A stretch of 64,000 nucleotides of DNA, taken from NCBI GenBank assembly GCA_905250125.1, contig CAJNOL010000204.1, positions 62,001 through 126,000 on the forward strand, in the 5' to 3' direction. The position numbers were made by a program, and so were the translations under genes. This DNA is from Rotaria sordida (Eukaryota; Rotifera; Eurotatoria; Philodinida; Philodinidae). The notes under the pieces were generated by a model. The model saw nothing but the letters and a program-made list of their open reading frames with translations, was not told the DNA's origin and searched no databases. The first letter of the stretch is position 1. Every line of letters starts with the position of its first letter. This document shows, piece by piece, positions 1 through 12,929 of the stretch.

Positions 1-1285
1 CTTGTTGTGTAGCTATTTGATTGAAGTCCTTGGTTTGTTTTGTTTCTTTTTTTTATTATTATTAGATTATTTTTGTCAGAAACACAAGAAAGCTGAAAAT
101 AAGAAAAAAAAAGATGAATAATTAATACAAAAATAGAAACCGTTGTTTGTTGTTTGTTAAACTTTTTTTTTATATTAATCTATTGCAGTTTTGTTTTTGT
201 TATTGTTGTCTTTTGTTTTCTTTTCCCTTTTTGTTTTGTTTGTTATTTTTTTTCTTTTTCGTGTTCTTGTGTCAAGTAGTTCTTGTTATTCGGTTGTTGT
301 TCTTTTTATGTATTTGCTGCTATTTTTAATGCCTGCTGCGACAGTCAGATCAATGTCGCTCTATCTGAAAATCATGGAAAATTTTTGTTTTTTAAATGTA
401 TATAGTTAAAATCTAACCTATCTTCATTTGTATATGTATAGTATGGTCTTTTGTGCTTGTATATAGTACTTCCTTAATATCCATTCCTTTCCCAGTAAAG
501 AGTTTATCTATATATATTTTTTAATGTCGTATCTATTTATATATATATTTTTTGTGTTCATTCTCAGTATACTTCGAATTAATCAGCATTTCGATCAAAT
601 TTAGTGAGCCGTATACGTTGCGCATATGATCAAAATAGATGATTTTACTCCTGTAGATTTTCTTCCATGCATTGTAACTTTTCTCCGACATCCCAGACTT
701 ATGATTTAACAAACGAAAAAAAAAAAAGAGAAAAAGAAGTCAAGTCAGAGTATCTATATATTGTTTTGTTTCGTATTATTAGCAAAAAAAAAAGTAAATG
801 TGGTTTTTTTTCTATCTTCTTTCTCTTGTCTGTTATGTACTGTGATTGTGCTTTGTGACGTAGTTTATTTTCTTCTAAAATATGCACACTAAAGAAAAAA
901 AAACATACACATTTGTTCGCGCTATATTTGGTGGTTTTTTTTATACTTCTTTTATTGATGAATAAGAAGAGTTATAAGACAAAAAAAAACAAAAAAACAA
1001 ACAGTGTTCGTTTTTTTTTTGTATTATTATTTGCATACTCATCACTAATTTTTCTCCTTGTTTGTTTTATTCTGTTCTGTTTTTTTTTCGTTGTTATATG
1101 TTGAGTTTTTATGAATATATCCTAGTTATTGTTTCAATTAATCAAAATTTCTATTTGATATAAGAAAGTTAATGCTCTCATGATAAAATGCCCATGTTGC
1201 AGCTATCTAATTAGTTTTAACAGTAAACCGCAGTATGTATAAAAAAAAACCAAGGTTAACTGCTGACATTGATTGGTAAATAGAG
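1..1285. other. Gene-free T-rich stretch
   Basis: Long T and A homopolymers and short open frames made of Phe/Leu/Cys from T-rich DNA. No splice-bounded coding segment or recognisable domain is seen. It could be the 3' untranslated region or intron of a gene lying to the left, but nothing in the window proves this. Confidence 0.5.
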
Positions 1286-1394
1286 CTCATTGGATCCGAT
1301 CAGGTCCGGATCAATGAATATTGATGCAGGTGTGTCAGCGTGCACTAATTACACTGAGTTCGGTGGTCAGGCAACTGAAACTGTACATTCTTAG
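1286..1394 (+). CDS. Candidate orphan 3'-terminal exon
   Basis: After an AG at the end of a 'ggtaaatag' sequence, one frame reads SSLDPIRSGSMNIDAG and then a Cys/Thr/Gly-containing stretch ending ATETVHS before a TAG. Base composition is far more balanced than the surrounding AT-rich DNA, and the peptide has a normal amino-acid mix, both suggesting a real exon. The last residues (TVHS) loosely resemble a short PDZ-ligand tail. I do not recognise the family and see no upstream exon in this window, so it would be the last exon of a gene beginning to the left, with the T-rich stretch before it as intron. It could equally be an old coding fragment. Confidence 0.3.
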
Positions 1395-2886
1395 TCGGAA
1401 CAGAATTGTATAAATGCTGATGTATATTTGATAGAGTAAAAATTTTCAGTTTACACGATTTACTGTCTGTTAATTATTTGAATGAAAAGAAATGAGTAGT
1501 CATTGCAACAATCAATGTATTGTCAGAACGAAAAAGAAAAAGAAATTTCAATAAATATATAAACAAATAACAAAACAACAAAGAGAGATGACTGTTTAAC
1601 TTTTTTTATGAATACAGAGAACATTTCAGTCCAACAGCTTTCAAAATCGTTGCAATATCAATACGACCTTCATCATAACATTGCAGAAATTTCATTAAGT
1701 ATTCATTTGTGATGACATTATTTTTTCCGATGCTTTTGATTTGAAGTCTCTATGTCATCTTGCATTCTTGTAATCGATGTTAATGATTGATTTTTTTTTT
1801 TGCAGCAAAATTAATTGCAATGTAAATGTTTGAATGTGAAGAATTTACATGTTGTTTTTCAATCAAGAATGTTGATCTTTCAAAAATAATGAATTGTACA
1901 TAATACTATATTACGTTTGAAAAATTTCTAGGAATTTTCTTCTGATAATAAATTGATTGTCGTAATGACTGATTATGTCCTTTTGTCTAAATAATCAACA
2001 TTGAGTAAATCATACAATCAAAATTTTTAGTTTGTCGGCATAATTCAAAGAAGTTATTAATATAAATGTTATTCACTAAAGAATTCAACAACAAATCATA
2101 AACAGTAAAGATATTTGCTATGTTTTACATTAGTAGAATAATGACACGTCAAAATATTTTCATAATGAAAAAATAAATGTTAGCTGCAATATATACTATT
2201 AATCTTCAATGGAATACTTCTAGTAGAAAAAAAAATGTGGTAGGCATATTCGGCAATGAATGATCGCAATTAAATAGACGATGGAATTAAGATAGCAAAT
2301 GAAAAAAATAAGAATTCATTGGAAGTTTCATTAGTATATAAGATAATGTCAAATTCTCTACATCAAATGTGTTACGTAAATTTCAAGAATTGTGAATATT
2401 CTCAATAACGTCTAATATTGATTTATAATTTAATATTGTCGAGCGTAATAATTATTACATATATTTCGATAGATATTATTTTTAATAATAAAATAATCTT
2501 TGCTCAATGCAACTGAATAAATGGCATCTGTTCAAACTCTCTATGATGAAGGTTTTGTTACATTTATTTTTCTTCATAATTATATTACTACTAATTTTCT
2601 ATAATAAAAAGTAATTATATGAAATACATTTCTGTCAGTAACAAAGGACATCATGATGACAATTTAGAGAATCATACAAGTCAAAAATGTTATCTTCAAT
2701 ATGTATGTGCAAGTGCATTAATGTATGATCGTATCCAATATAATATATACACCTAATCGTCTCATTGTTCATACTAATCTGTTTGATTTCATAATATATT
2801 CGTCGATGAATATAGAAGAAAGGATTATACTGTGCAATCGTCTGTATCATTATGTAAAAGTTCCACTATAGTTCTATCATCTCCAT
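1395..2886. other. Gene-free AT-rich intergenic stretch
   Basis: Low-complexity AT-rich sequence. The short frames here have no coding composition and no domain. If the upstream orphan exon is real, its 3' UTR would begin here. Confidence 0.5.
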
Positions 2887-4583
2887 ATGGTTAATACTAA
2901 TCATGTGCAAGCAATGATCATTTTTCCTTCTTCTCTTCTTTCTTTTCCTGCGCTTATTTATTTTATAGAATATGATACAGAGCAATACAAACTCATTCGC
3001 ATACTTGTCATAAGAAAAATATTTCTTGTCGTTGTTGTTGTTGTTGTTGTTGTTGTTGTTCAATTGTTGTCAAGTAAGTAAAGTTCATTATCAACTATGA
3101 TTTTGAGTGTTAATATTTCTAGAGCTTAATGAATTGTTTGTTATATAATAAAATCGATTGATGTTAATGTTGATGTTACCCTTTTTCATTTGACTATGTT
3201 CAATATGTTGTTACACGATAATGAAGAAGAGCTCATTAACAACGTATGTTACTATCCCATAGGATATGTCATATGTACAATCTTAGAAAAGTTGACGAAA
3301 CAAACAACATATGTAAATCATTCGACACTCTCATTTAGAAATAATAGTATGAGAATAAATGAATGTAAAGTTGCTGTTCCGCTGTGCATATACATCATTT
3401 TCAAGTGATTGGCAACAAAAAAAAACGTTTCTTTTGGTGGTATTCATCAAGGTTAAAGATGATTATCAGAAAAAAAACATAAGGTACGAAATGTATTTCC
3501 TGTATGTTTGATTTATTGTGCAAAAAAAAAGAATCTAATTTTAGTATAGCACAGAAGATCATTAGAATAAGTAGTAATATTAGAATAAAGTCGAAGGATA
3601 TGCGAAAGTAAATCATTTCGAATTTTTATTTTCTTTATTTATTTGTACAGATTTGTTATATAAATAGTTAATGTGGTTTTTCTTCTTTATGTATATAAGA
3701 GAATAAGTTCCTACATTTTAATGTTATTTCTACTTATGAAGTCACATAAAAATCACTTGATGATGTTGATAGTTTTTTTCATTCGTTTTATCGATAAAAT
3801 TGTATTACTAAAGAATTTTTCTTTTTTCTTCTTATAGATTATGTAATATCAGTCAATACGAAAGTTAATATTATGAATCTGGAAGAGCAACGTTCAAATT
3901 GTCCAGGTTTTTTAGATGAATATGGTATATGGAATAATGGTTTTGAATGTCCATCATTATTAGATCAAAAACGTATATGTTGTGGATCAGATTCTCGTCG
4001 TTATTGTTGTCCATTAGAAAGTTTACATACAAGTACTTTTAGTTCATTAAATATTAATGAAAAATCATTTTTATTAAAAAATGAAACAAATATATCATTA
4101 ATTGAAAAAATTAATTTAACTTTTTTAACATTACCTATTCTATTAACATGTATATTAATAATTATTATTTTATTATTATTTAGTTTAATAATTTTATTAA
4201 TATTTTATCGTTATTATAAACGAAATAAAAATCAACAAGATGAATATTTATCAACAAATCAAAAATTATTTGTTGATCATTTTCCATTTTCACCACCACA
4301 TCATCAATTATTTTTAAAAAAAACTTATAATCCTCAAACATATCTTTTACATCAAAAATTAAAAGATACATTAACAACAAGTACATCAACATCATCAGCA
4401 GCTCGTATACCATCGGAAAATTATTTTAATAATTGGAAAGAATTTTTTACTAATCCAGAACAACCAATGAATATTTATCCAACAGTATCATGTCATAGTA
4501 ATGAATTAAATGATAATCAAGCATATCTTTATTCAAATTATTTATTTCATGGCAAACATCAACAAAATGGTGTTATTGTCTAA
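2887..4583 (+). CDS. Shisa-like single-pass membrane protein
   Basis: Two exons are proposed: 2887-3073 (strong donor GTAAGT) and 3838-4583 (acceptor TTATAG). They join in phase to give about 310 residues. The second exon carries the Shisa cysteine pattern: CPGFLDEYGIWNNGFECP followed by ICCGS and RYCCP (about residues 84-122), then an Asn-linked segment, a strongly hydrophobic membrane span (about 155-186) ending FYRYYKRNK, and a cytoplasmic tail rich in His, Thr and Ser. Shisa proteins are ER/plasma-membrane adaptors that modulate receptor trafficking (Frizzled, FGFR or AMPA receptors, depending on member). The first exon would supply the leader; its hydrophobic core is 11 valines encoded by a GTT repeat. 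The family call rests on exon 2 and is fairly secure. Exon 1 is inferred from splice phase only; the start could be Met1 or Met10 (2914). If exon 1 is wrong, the protein would start at 3873 without a signal. Confidence 0.7.
3028..3060 (+). repeat. (GTT)10 microsatellite in the leader exon
   Basis: GTC followed by ten uninterrupted GTT units. In the proposed Shisa-like exon it is read as a run of 11 valines just before the splice donor. The other strand reads as poly-Asn, which I regard as a shadow. Confidence 0.9.
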
Positions 4584-7069
4584 AAAAAAAAAACAACGAT
4601 TTTTTTTTTTTCTTTTTTTGCAAACATGTTTGATATGAATTGTTTTTTTTTTTTCTATTAATAATATATTTACGTTCTATATGAAAAAGACTTAGCAGAA
4701 GGATATGAATCAAGTATTATTTTTTGTTTTAGTAATATGTATTAAGCAAACATTTTGAACTATCTTTATTAGAAAGATAAGAATTCGATTCATTAATCAT
4801 TTTATTTTAATAACAACAACAAAATTTTCTTTTACATTTCACTAGAATTACCTATTTAATATAAACAAACCGAGAGAAAAATATAAACTGACAAATCACT
4901 ATAGGTCAAATTTGTTTTAAAGTCAATCCTATTTATGCATCGTCAATCATAATATTCTTATTTTTCTTAGATTATTATCATATTGTCCTTGTCATTCATT
5001 CACTAATATTAATATGATACGACATTTCAGATATATTCTTGATGATTATACTAGTTAGTTGTTGATCAAAGAGACCGATATTGATTGATTAGTAATTTTT
5101 TACTTCAATTTTTCATGTTATAGACAATAATAATTAAAAAACAGATGATCATATCTGAATAATTTTGGAAAGAATTTTTTTTAAAATCAACTTTTTCATC
5201 AATATTTTTGTGTTTCTCTCTATACGAAATCAAAAACTATTGTTTTCTTTTATTTTTACAAATGTTTATGATTAATGAATCTGTCATTATTATTTAGTCA
5301 TTATAAATATTCACCAAATCAGACAATTCATTTGAAAAATTACAAATATATGGCGAGACATTTTGACAAGGAGAAAAATCTATAATAAAGTGAGAATGAT
5401 CAATAATAATCATGTGTGTCATACACATATATGCAGACACATGTACATGTCTTATTTATGCAACTACGTAGTTCTGTATTGTTCTATGTATTATATAATC
5501 AAATAAGTCAGATAAAGAGAAAGACAAAAACAAACGAGAGATGATAATTATATGGAATAGATAAATTATTTGCACGTGAACAATCAACTTAAAGATGATA
5601 GATCTTGTTCTATTTAATATTTGATTTTGTCAATCATTCAGTATGATTACATGTCAATCGTTCAATCTGATCAAAGAATATATATACTCGTTCTTTTTTT
5701 GTTTACATGATTGAAGATTGATCATAATTTTTTATGTTCATTGATATTGAGACAAGTGTGAATAAGATTTATTTTCATTTCTTCGAAACTCTATATTTGA
5801 TTTCTCATGATCATTTTCACATAATATATCATTTTTTTTTGTTTCTATAAAAAATAAATAACTCAAGAAGACATATATATCGAAACGATGATGTTATTAT
5901 TGTTGTTAACAATAGATTATACTTTTTCCTAATAAATAAATTTTGATTATATGCGAATAATGTGATATTCTCTTTTATGAAATAACAATGTGCAAATAAC
6001 GAGAAATAAGTATGTGATCATCTTTCATAAAGTTATCAAAATATCTCAGCTACAAGAACAATCATAGATGATATATTGAGAACGACAATAATCTATATCG
6101 TGTTGAGATTGTTATGTAATCATCTAGTATGTGTATCAATTAAGATTGATTCTATGAATGTAAAAAAATCTTTTGGAAGGAGAAAACTTTCTGTTTGTAT
6201 ACATTCTAAGACATAATTATTAAACAAATAGGAATAGGATACATGTTGGATACATATGTTCAGATGATTGATGAAGATGTTGTTTAAGTTATATGCCGAA
6301 GATATTTAGAACACTCGGATGATTTCTTTCTCAACTATAAACACATCTTACAGATTCAATTTTTTTAAAGTTTTTTTGTAATTCTGCCGGATATATTAAT
6401 AAGATAAAAAAAAAGACATTTTTTCTAATATTGGAAATATCTTGTAGATCAATATAACTAGACAGATCAAAGTTTTCTTCATGTTACATTCATATACAAA
6501 AGGAAAATTTTCTTGTTTACAATGTAAAAATAATTTCCTGTTTGATTCTGTATAATTTACATCTCATTAGATGAAATTTATCGAATTCGTTATCCTCATA
6601 TAAATAAATTACTAATATGTATAGTAATATCAATTTTAATAAAGAAAGGTTTTCTAAAAGCTAACTTATGCATATTCTTTAAATTATTGACAGTAATCTT
6701 AGCATGTGAGACACTTAACAATATGTCTTTACATATCAATTTGAGATTTCGTAGAGCATCTTTAGTTTTCTTGCTTTATTATTGATTGCAACATTGGATC
6801 AAAGAATTTGTAAGAGTAAAAAAACAAAACTAATCATTGTATTTATTCCAATAGTCATATTGTCTTATTTAATTAATGAAAGAATAAAAAATCAAATAGA
6901 ATGTTGAGTAGTAGACCTAATTTTCATAGATTAAAATGAATTATTTTAGTTTTCATTCATAACGTATCTACTATATTTTAAATGTGAATAAAAAAAAATG
7001 TTATATAATCATTAACTACACTTCGTTTCTTTTCTTAAACATAGAATTTGTTTTTTAAAAAATTTAAAT
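4584..7069. other. Gene-free AT-rich intergenic stretch
   Basis: This lies between the Shisa-like gene and the 3' end of the leftward Elongin C gene, so it contains the 3' regions of both convergent genes. It is AT-rich with short T/A runs and AT dinucleotide patches. I see no coding exon, RNA gene or clear repeat. Confidence 0.5.
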
Positions 7070-7534
7070 TTAACAATCGAGAAAATTTGCTGCCATGAGT
7101 AATTCAAGTGCTTGTTCAGGTGCAATTGGAAATTCAGGTATTTCAATTGTTGAATTTGAGTATCGAGCTTTGTAGGCAAAATATGAACAGATCCTTGCAA
7201 GAACCTAAAATATAATATTGATTAAATCTACATTTAATAGAAAATTTTTATTATTGTGTGTTACCTGAGAACTAATACTTCGAAAATGAATAACATTTGT
7301 TTCATTTTCTGCATATTGTCCTAGAAGAAAAAAAATTATGAACATAAAAGATTTATTTCATAGAAAAACAAACTACAAACCTGGCCCACTTAACATAGCT
7401 TTGATTGTTTGAGAAGTAAGAGCAAGGTCACGTTTAACATAAAATTCATGTTCATCAGATGAGATCAATTTAACATACATTTCATTTGGAACTAGACTAT
7501 TAGGATTAGTTGTATCTTTTCCTATTGTTGTCAT
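7070..7534 (-). CDS. ELOC: Elongin C
   Basis: Three exons (7381-7534, 7265-7320, 7070-7204) join in phase to about 114 residues, against 112 in human. Elongin C is the BTB/Skp1-fold adaptor that pairs with Elongin B. It links SOCS/BC-box substrate receptors such as VHL to Cullin-2/5 ubiquitin ligases and also belongs to the Elongin transcription-elongation complex. The sequence is unmistakable: [34 protein letters not shown], then [13 protein letters not shown] and the C-terminal [20 protein letters not shown] plus FLDC. The start was taken at the Met 18 residues before MYVKL, in line with the short variable N-terminus of the family. The open frame extends further upstream to 7663, but that part is hydrophobic and unlike Elongin C. 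The second exon is only 56 bases. Confidence 0.95.
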
Positions 7535-7699
7535 TATTTTTGTTTTTGGCTCGTATCGATTTACAATAAAAAAGATAATGTTTTGTTTTTGAAATTGTTT
7601 TGTTTTTCGCAATAATGAAATACCAACAGTCGTTGACTGACTTTCTTGTGTTGCTACATACACAGAAAAGTTGATAGGTTATTAAAAAGACCAGTTAAC

Positions 7700-9851
7700 G
7701 TTTAGGAAATCTATGAATATATCGATCTCTAGAGCCATCTTTTGTACGAGAAAAAAAAATAACTAAATTTTAATTCTCTGAAGTTATTTACATATTGTTG
7801 TTTTTTTTTTGATATTATAGTATGTTCTTTAAAGTTTTATTTTATAGAATTTGGTTTATAAAAAGATATTCAATATGATTATAGTCTTATGTTCAGACTT
7901 ACTCTCTAACTCTTAATAATTATTATATGACATCTTCATGTATACCGTATTGAATGATTGATCGAACCATTCAATAGTTTAATAATAATGATTGTCACTT
8001 CTAAACATATCTCAAGTCGAACAACCACGCTCATAAATTTTTGTTTAGGCAGGATTATAAATATAATTAAAATAAGCATTTTACTGTAAAAATGCAAAGA
8101 TAAACTTCTTATCTAAATTGCAAGTTATAATTATGTAAAAGATGCCTTCTCAGGTCAAAAGATCAAACATAAAATCTTGTAATACTGGATAATATCGTAC
8201 GAAAAATTGTAGTCTCAGATATTTTAAACTAAATCGTACTACAAGATTCTTGAAAGATCTTACCATTACACAAGATTCCCTATGATCTTATAGTGATATG
8301 TTACAAAGTAGCAAGATCTTTCAAGAATTAGAGTAAGATTTGTGAGACTACGATTTTTGTCTGATCCTAAAGGATCAGAAGTATGATCTTGTAAGATCTT
8401 ATCATTCTAATTATTTGACTTGGGCTATGTAACTCATTTTGCTCGTACGCTTTACGTCTAAACTCGAATTAGACAAATCATGATGTTTACTTAAGTACAA
8501 CTGGTTTTATTTTAAAACATTTATTAAAAGTGGTTTTTTGAATCAGATTGGTTATAGTTATAAATAAAATGATTAAGGATTGTTTAATGAATTAAATTTA
8601 TTAATTAGATGGAACAGTTGAAAATTGCATCGAACTGGAATTGTAGAATATCAGATGTTCTGATACAGAAAATATATTAATGAATATACAATTGAACATT
8701 TTAATAATGATTTTTACTATCCTAAAGACTAGATGATGAAGTATGCTTTTACATTTCCATTGATAATTACTTTTAGGATATTCTTGACATTACATTAGGG
8801 ATTAGAAGTTGACTGTCTTTTCATATCTATTTTTTTTTATAAGATTGTTTGAGTAACTATTTTTTTGAGAATATGCAAAACATTATAATGAGACTAACAT
8901 ATTGAGTCTAACAGTGAACATTGGAGATTTTTCATTCGAACTTCTTCTAATTCGAAGAATTTTAAAGTTAACACCTACTATTACTTCAAATCCTCGCTAC
9001 ATTCTTTTTATTCGATTATGTCCAAAAAAAAAACTTCATCAATCCAAATAATTGTCAATCATTGTATTCAATGATATAGACAAAATAATAACCTTTTCTT
9101 TTTGATTAACGATGATTCGAAATGCAAATTTAATAAATATTTTGAAAAATAATTGTTTATGCTTGGATAAACATTGGTAACTCATTTAAATATTTCTCGA
9201 AGCAAAAATTTGATTACATTAACCCTGTGAAGTGTTACCTTCAAAAAATGAGTATTCGCAGTATATTGTAAGATTTTGAAAATAATGCTCAAATATTCAA
9301 GTATATTGTTTAAATACTGAATGATATTTATACACACGAGAGTACCTAGTAACATTAAAACAATAACAATTTATTCTTAGCTTCAGACAATCATTACATG
9401 AATAAATTAAAAATAAGATAATAATATTATTATCAAAAAAGAAAGTATGTTTTTCTTTTAAAGATAAATCTTTGAAAGAAGTATTAAACGTATAAATATT
9501 AATGAGATTTATAATTAATCTTGCATCATTCTCTGCATCGAATCAGCTCGTGTGAAGTTTATTATTTATTAGTTTTTTTATTCAACACTATGTAAAAAAA
9601 CCTTTTACACAAAGGAAAATTAACTCAAACTTTCTTATCGATGACATTATTAAGAGAAGGCTAAAAAGAAAAAAAATTGAAATTATTACGAAAAAATAAA
9701 CGAGAATATAACGAATGAATAATAATGTATAGAGATCACTGTTATGTTCCAAACTTAGATAGATCAATTTGTTTGTTAGGTTATTTTGTTTACAATTATG
9801 TGCTGTCACATATGACTAGACTGTCTATTTTCTTTTGATTTTTTAAAATAA
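7700..9851. other. Intergenic stretch holding one fold-back repeat
   Basis: AT-rich DNA between the Elongin C 5' end and the protein kinase D 3' end. Apart from the inverted-repeat element at 8151-8424 I see no gene. The reverse frame at 9588-9809 is low-complexity and lies in the likely 3' UTR of the kinase gene. Confidence 0.5.
8151..8424. mobile_element. Fold-back (MITE-like) element
   Basis: The two halves are imperfect inverted copies: the left end reads CAGGTCAAAAGATC and the reverse complement of the right end reads CCCAAGTCAAATAATT. Deeper in, both arms share TGTAGTCTCA/CGTAGTCTCA and ATTCTTGAAAGATCTT. No open frame is present. This fits a non-autonomous DNA transposon. I could not define a target-site duplication. 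Confidence 0.6.
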
Positions 9852-12800
9852 TCAACTACTATCACTTTCTTCAACGGTTGCAAATGGTATTGTTGTACTT
9901 GAATCAGCTTCTTCAAAAAATAATGTTAACCATTTTTTCTCTAAACATTCTTCTAATTGTCGACATGATATAAGTAAATTTTGAGATTTTTGAAACCAAT
10001 CATGATAAATAACACCTGCCGAATGCATACGATGGCCTGCATCCGGAACTAATAAACGACAACGTAATAAATCTTTGACTTCTTCTGTTACATGAGTAAA
10101 TAATTCATCTTGAAATAATTTTGGAATATTATCAAGTTGTGGTAATATATCCATGTCTTCATGAAATGGAAAATAGCCAGTTAGACTAACAAATACAATC
10201 ACACCAATAGCCCACATACTAGAAATATAAAAGACAATTTAGATGACTTGTTTTTGTTTTTTTATTAAAAATATAAAAACATACTCCACAGTTTTATTGT
10301 AACCTTTAGCACGTCGCCATTGATCAAGAGAAACTTCCGGGGGTAAATAAGCAGTAGTGCCGACTTTTGTATAACGTAATGAATGTTCATGAATTGTTCG
10401 TGCATAACCAAAATCACCTACAGTGGAATACATTTGCAATATTATTATATGATTATAATCCTTAAATGTGACTAAACTGAAGTTACTATTTATAGATGGA
10501 AATAATATCAAATTCAAGGAAGTTTCTAGCTGTGAGCAAATTTTTTTTCATTTTTTTATTAGTATTTTGCATTCTTATATGTCAGCTCAAGTATATTATT
10601 ATCAACAGATTATCTTTCGACTTGCTGAGTTGATATATATGTCCGTTCTTAAGAGAACTTTTTTGGCAAATCGATCGTCTATTTTGAATCATTATTTACA
10701 GAATGATAGTTTGAAGATACTTTTAATCAAAACGATATTAAACAAGTATAGAAAAGTACATACCAACTTTTAAATATACCACACCATCAGGAAATATGTT
10801 GATTAAAACATTATCAGGTTTTAAATCACAATGTCTATTCAATAAAAAGAAAAACCAAAAACATCTTATAGATTTTTTAAATATAAGAATTTTTTCTTTG
10901 TTTTTTTACGCTATATTTTTAAAATGTAGATAACGAATAGCAGCAACAAGTTGAAAAGCAAGAAATCTAGTAACATCTTCATTAAGACGAGCTGGTGGAT
11001 CTGTATTCAAAAGAATAAAATTTAACATATCAGTATCTAATCGTTCAGTAACAAGTAGTATATGTTGTTCAAAATCAAATATGCCTTCAAATTTAAGAAT
11101 ACCTGTAAGATAAGAAAAAAAAAAGAAAATTTTATAATTTTTCTTTTTGTTTTCATACAAATAAAATTTAATAAAACAAACCCGGATGATTAAGTTGAAA
11201 TAAATAAGCAGCTTCTTGTTCAATATTTTCTCGATCTTTTTGTGTACATTGTGTTGTTTGAATTTGTTTTATGGCAATACGTACACCATTACGACGCATT
11301 GTACCACCAAATACTATACCAAAACGGCCCCTACCAAGAATTTCTCTTTCATTCATATCATATAAATCAGCAAAATCTTTCGTATCATTATCAGTACCAC
11401 GAACTATTTTAAATGATGAACGTGTTTTATGATCTTTTGTTGATTGTACAGCTTCATTTATTGTATCAAGAAGTAAACATGCTAATTTTTGATAAATTAC
11501 TGTTTGAGACGGTGGTACTCCAGATGCATTATCGAATAATTGTGAACCATTTGTAGGTGAATTAGATGATGATTGAGATCGATAACCTGAAAAATGAAAT
11601 TAATATTTAGTATTACTAAGGATTAAAAATGTTTTTTTTTTGTTCTTTTTGTGTTTTTGACAAATAAAATTTACAAAATATATTCATTGATTTTTTGATT
11701 TATATTTTAAGTCAATTGATTTTTTTTTCTCAAAATTTTACCTTCAATATCTGCTGCTGGTATTTCAAAAACATGTTTATTTCCTTGATCATCCTTTTGT
11801 GTAAATCGAAATTTTTTCTTATCATATGATATTTCTGCACGTTTACTATGTCGACTTTCTCGACCGAATTGTCCTGTTGCTATCCATACACCATCTTTTT
11901 CATGACAATTTGTTAATTTAATATCTCTACGTTGATTTTGTTTAATATTCATTGGTGCTGTTATTGATGATCGAGTATTTACATTTGAATTTTGATCTTG
12001 TTGAAAACGTGCACTTCGACGTGGATTAGTTGTTGAAGAATTTGATGTTGATGTTCCATTTGTATTATTTAATGAAGAAGGTGAATTTTCATAATTTTTA
12101 TTTGAATTTGATAAAATTGATTTTGATGCAGTGGATTTTGACGGTGCTGAAAGTACTGATGATGATATAATTGATGATTTTGAATTTGTTGATGGATGTT
12201 TTGATATTGAAACATTAAATAGCTTTCCAAATTTTGTTCGTTTTGATGGAGTATGAGATGCACTGAAGATATCATGATCCTTATATACTTGATCTTGTGA
12301 CATTGAACTAAGTGTTGTATTTGATGATTCAGGACGTAGTGATGGACCATGTCTTGTATCCGTACCTGGACAATCAGGTGGTAAATGTTCAGCACATTGA
12401 TGATGAAAATCACGTCGACATACTTTACATCGTTTACCCTATTTTGTTTTTTTTTAGATAAAGAAATAAAAAAAAGGATGTTAATTAAATAAAAATAAAT
12501 AATATAATTAAAAAAAAAAGCACAAACTTGTTTTATTAAACCCCACATAAAATAATCACAAACTGAGCAATATGTTGGTTTTTTATAAGTATGTTCAGTA
12601 AGTACATGATCACGTGGTTGAGCAGATGTTTCTTGATCTGAACGCCATATAATTATTTCTATAAAACATGTTGGTGTTAAATCACTTGAACGTGTTATTA
12701 ATTTTAAATTTGGTGGTTGATGATCAGGTGATATGAGAAATAATTTGATATGATGACGATGATTATTCCCTTCAAGACTACCAATAGCTTTTGATACCAT

Positions 12801-12929
12801 ATTAATTGCATATTGATGAAGTTCAGCAAGAACATTTGGATTTGCTTTATCGATTTGAATTGATTGATAAGTTATACCAAATTTTAAACAAATAAACATT
12901 AATTCTTGAGATGACTGTCGTGCTGCCAT
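9852..12929 (-). CDS. PRKD: Protein kinase D (PRKD family) serine/threonine kinase
   Basis: Seven exons (12528-12929, 11742-12438, 11182-11586, 10910-11102, 10764-10834, 10285-10417, 9852-10218) join in phase to 755 residues. Protein kinase D is a diacylglycerol- and PKC-activated kinase acting at the Golgi, plasma membrane and nucleus. The order is: N-terminal ubiquitin-like segment (about 10-95); one C1 zinc domain whose finger is split by the first intron (HTYKKPTYCSVCDYF then RCKVCRRDFHHQC); a Ser/Asn-rich linker; kinase domain from about 448. Key residues are the glycine loop GRGRFG (451-456), AIK Lys473, HCDLKPDN with Asp569, DFG Asp591, and an activation loop SLRYTKVGTTAYLPPEV that keeps both phosphosites as Ser and Thr. 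Odd points are a single recognisable C1, a PH region I cannot identify (a basic block at about 310-366 sits there), and PPE in place of APE. The C-terminus is short. Confidence 0.93.

Noticed and set aside
147..409. Two overlapping Phe/Leu/Cys-rich frames
   Set aside because: Hydrophobicity comes from T-rich low-complexity DNA; composition and overlap argue against coding.
2866..3063. Reverse-strand frame with a poly-Asn run
   Set aside because: It is the antisense reading of the (GTT)10 tract and has no domain or splice support.
7535..7663. N-terminal extension of Elongin C to the first in-frame Met
   Set aside because: The added residues are hydrophobic and unlike any Elongin C; the internal Met at 7534 gives the usual length.
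10468..10773. 101-residue + strand frame
   Set aside because: It lies almost wholly within an intron of the protein kinase D gene (10418-10763) on the opposite strand and has no motif.
12069..12527. Continuation of the kinase first-exon frame through the intron
   Set aside because: Past CAA/GTTTGT it becomes Phe/Ile/His-rich in intron and wrong-frame exon sequence; the spliced frame restores the C1 finger.
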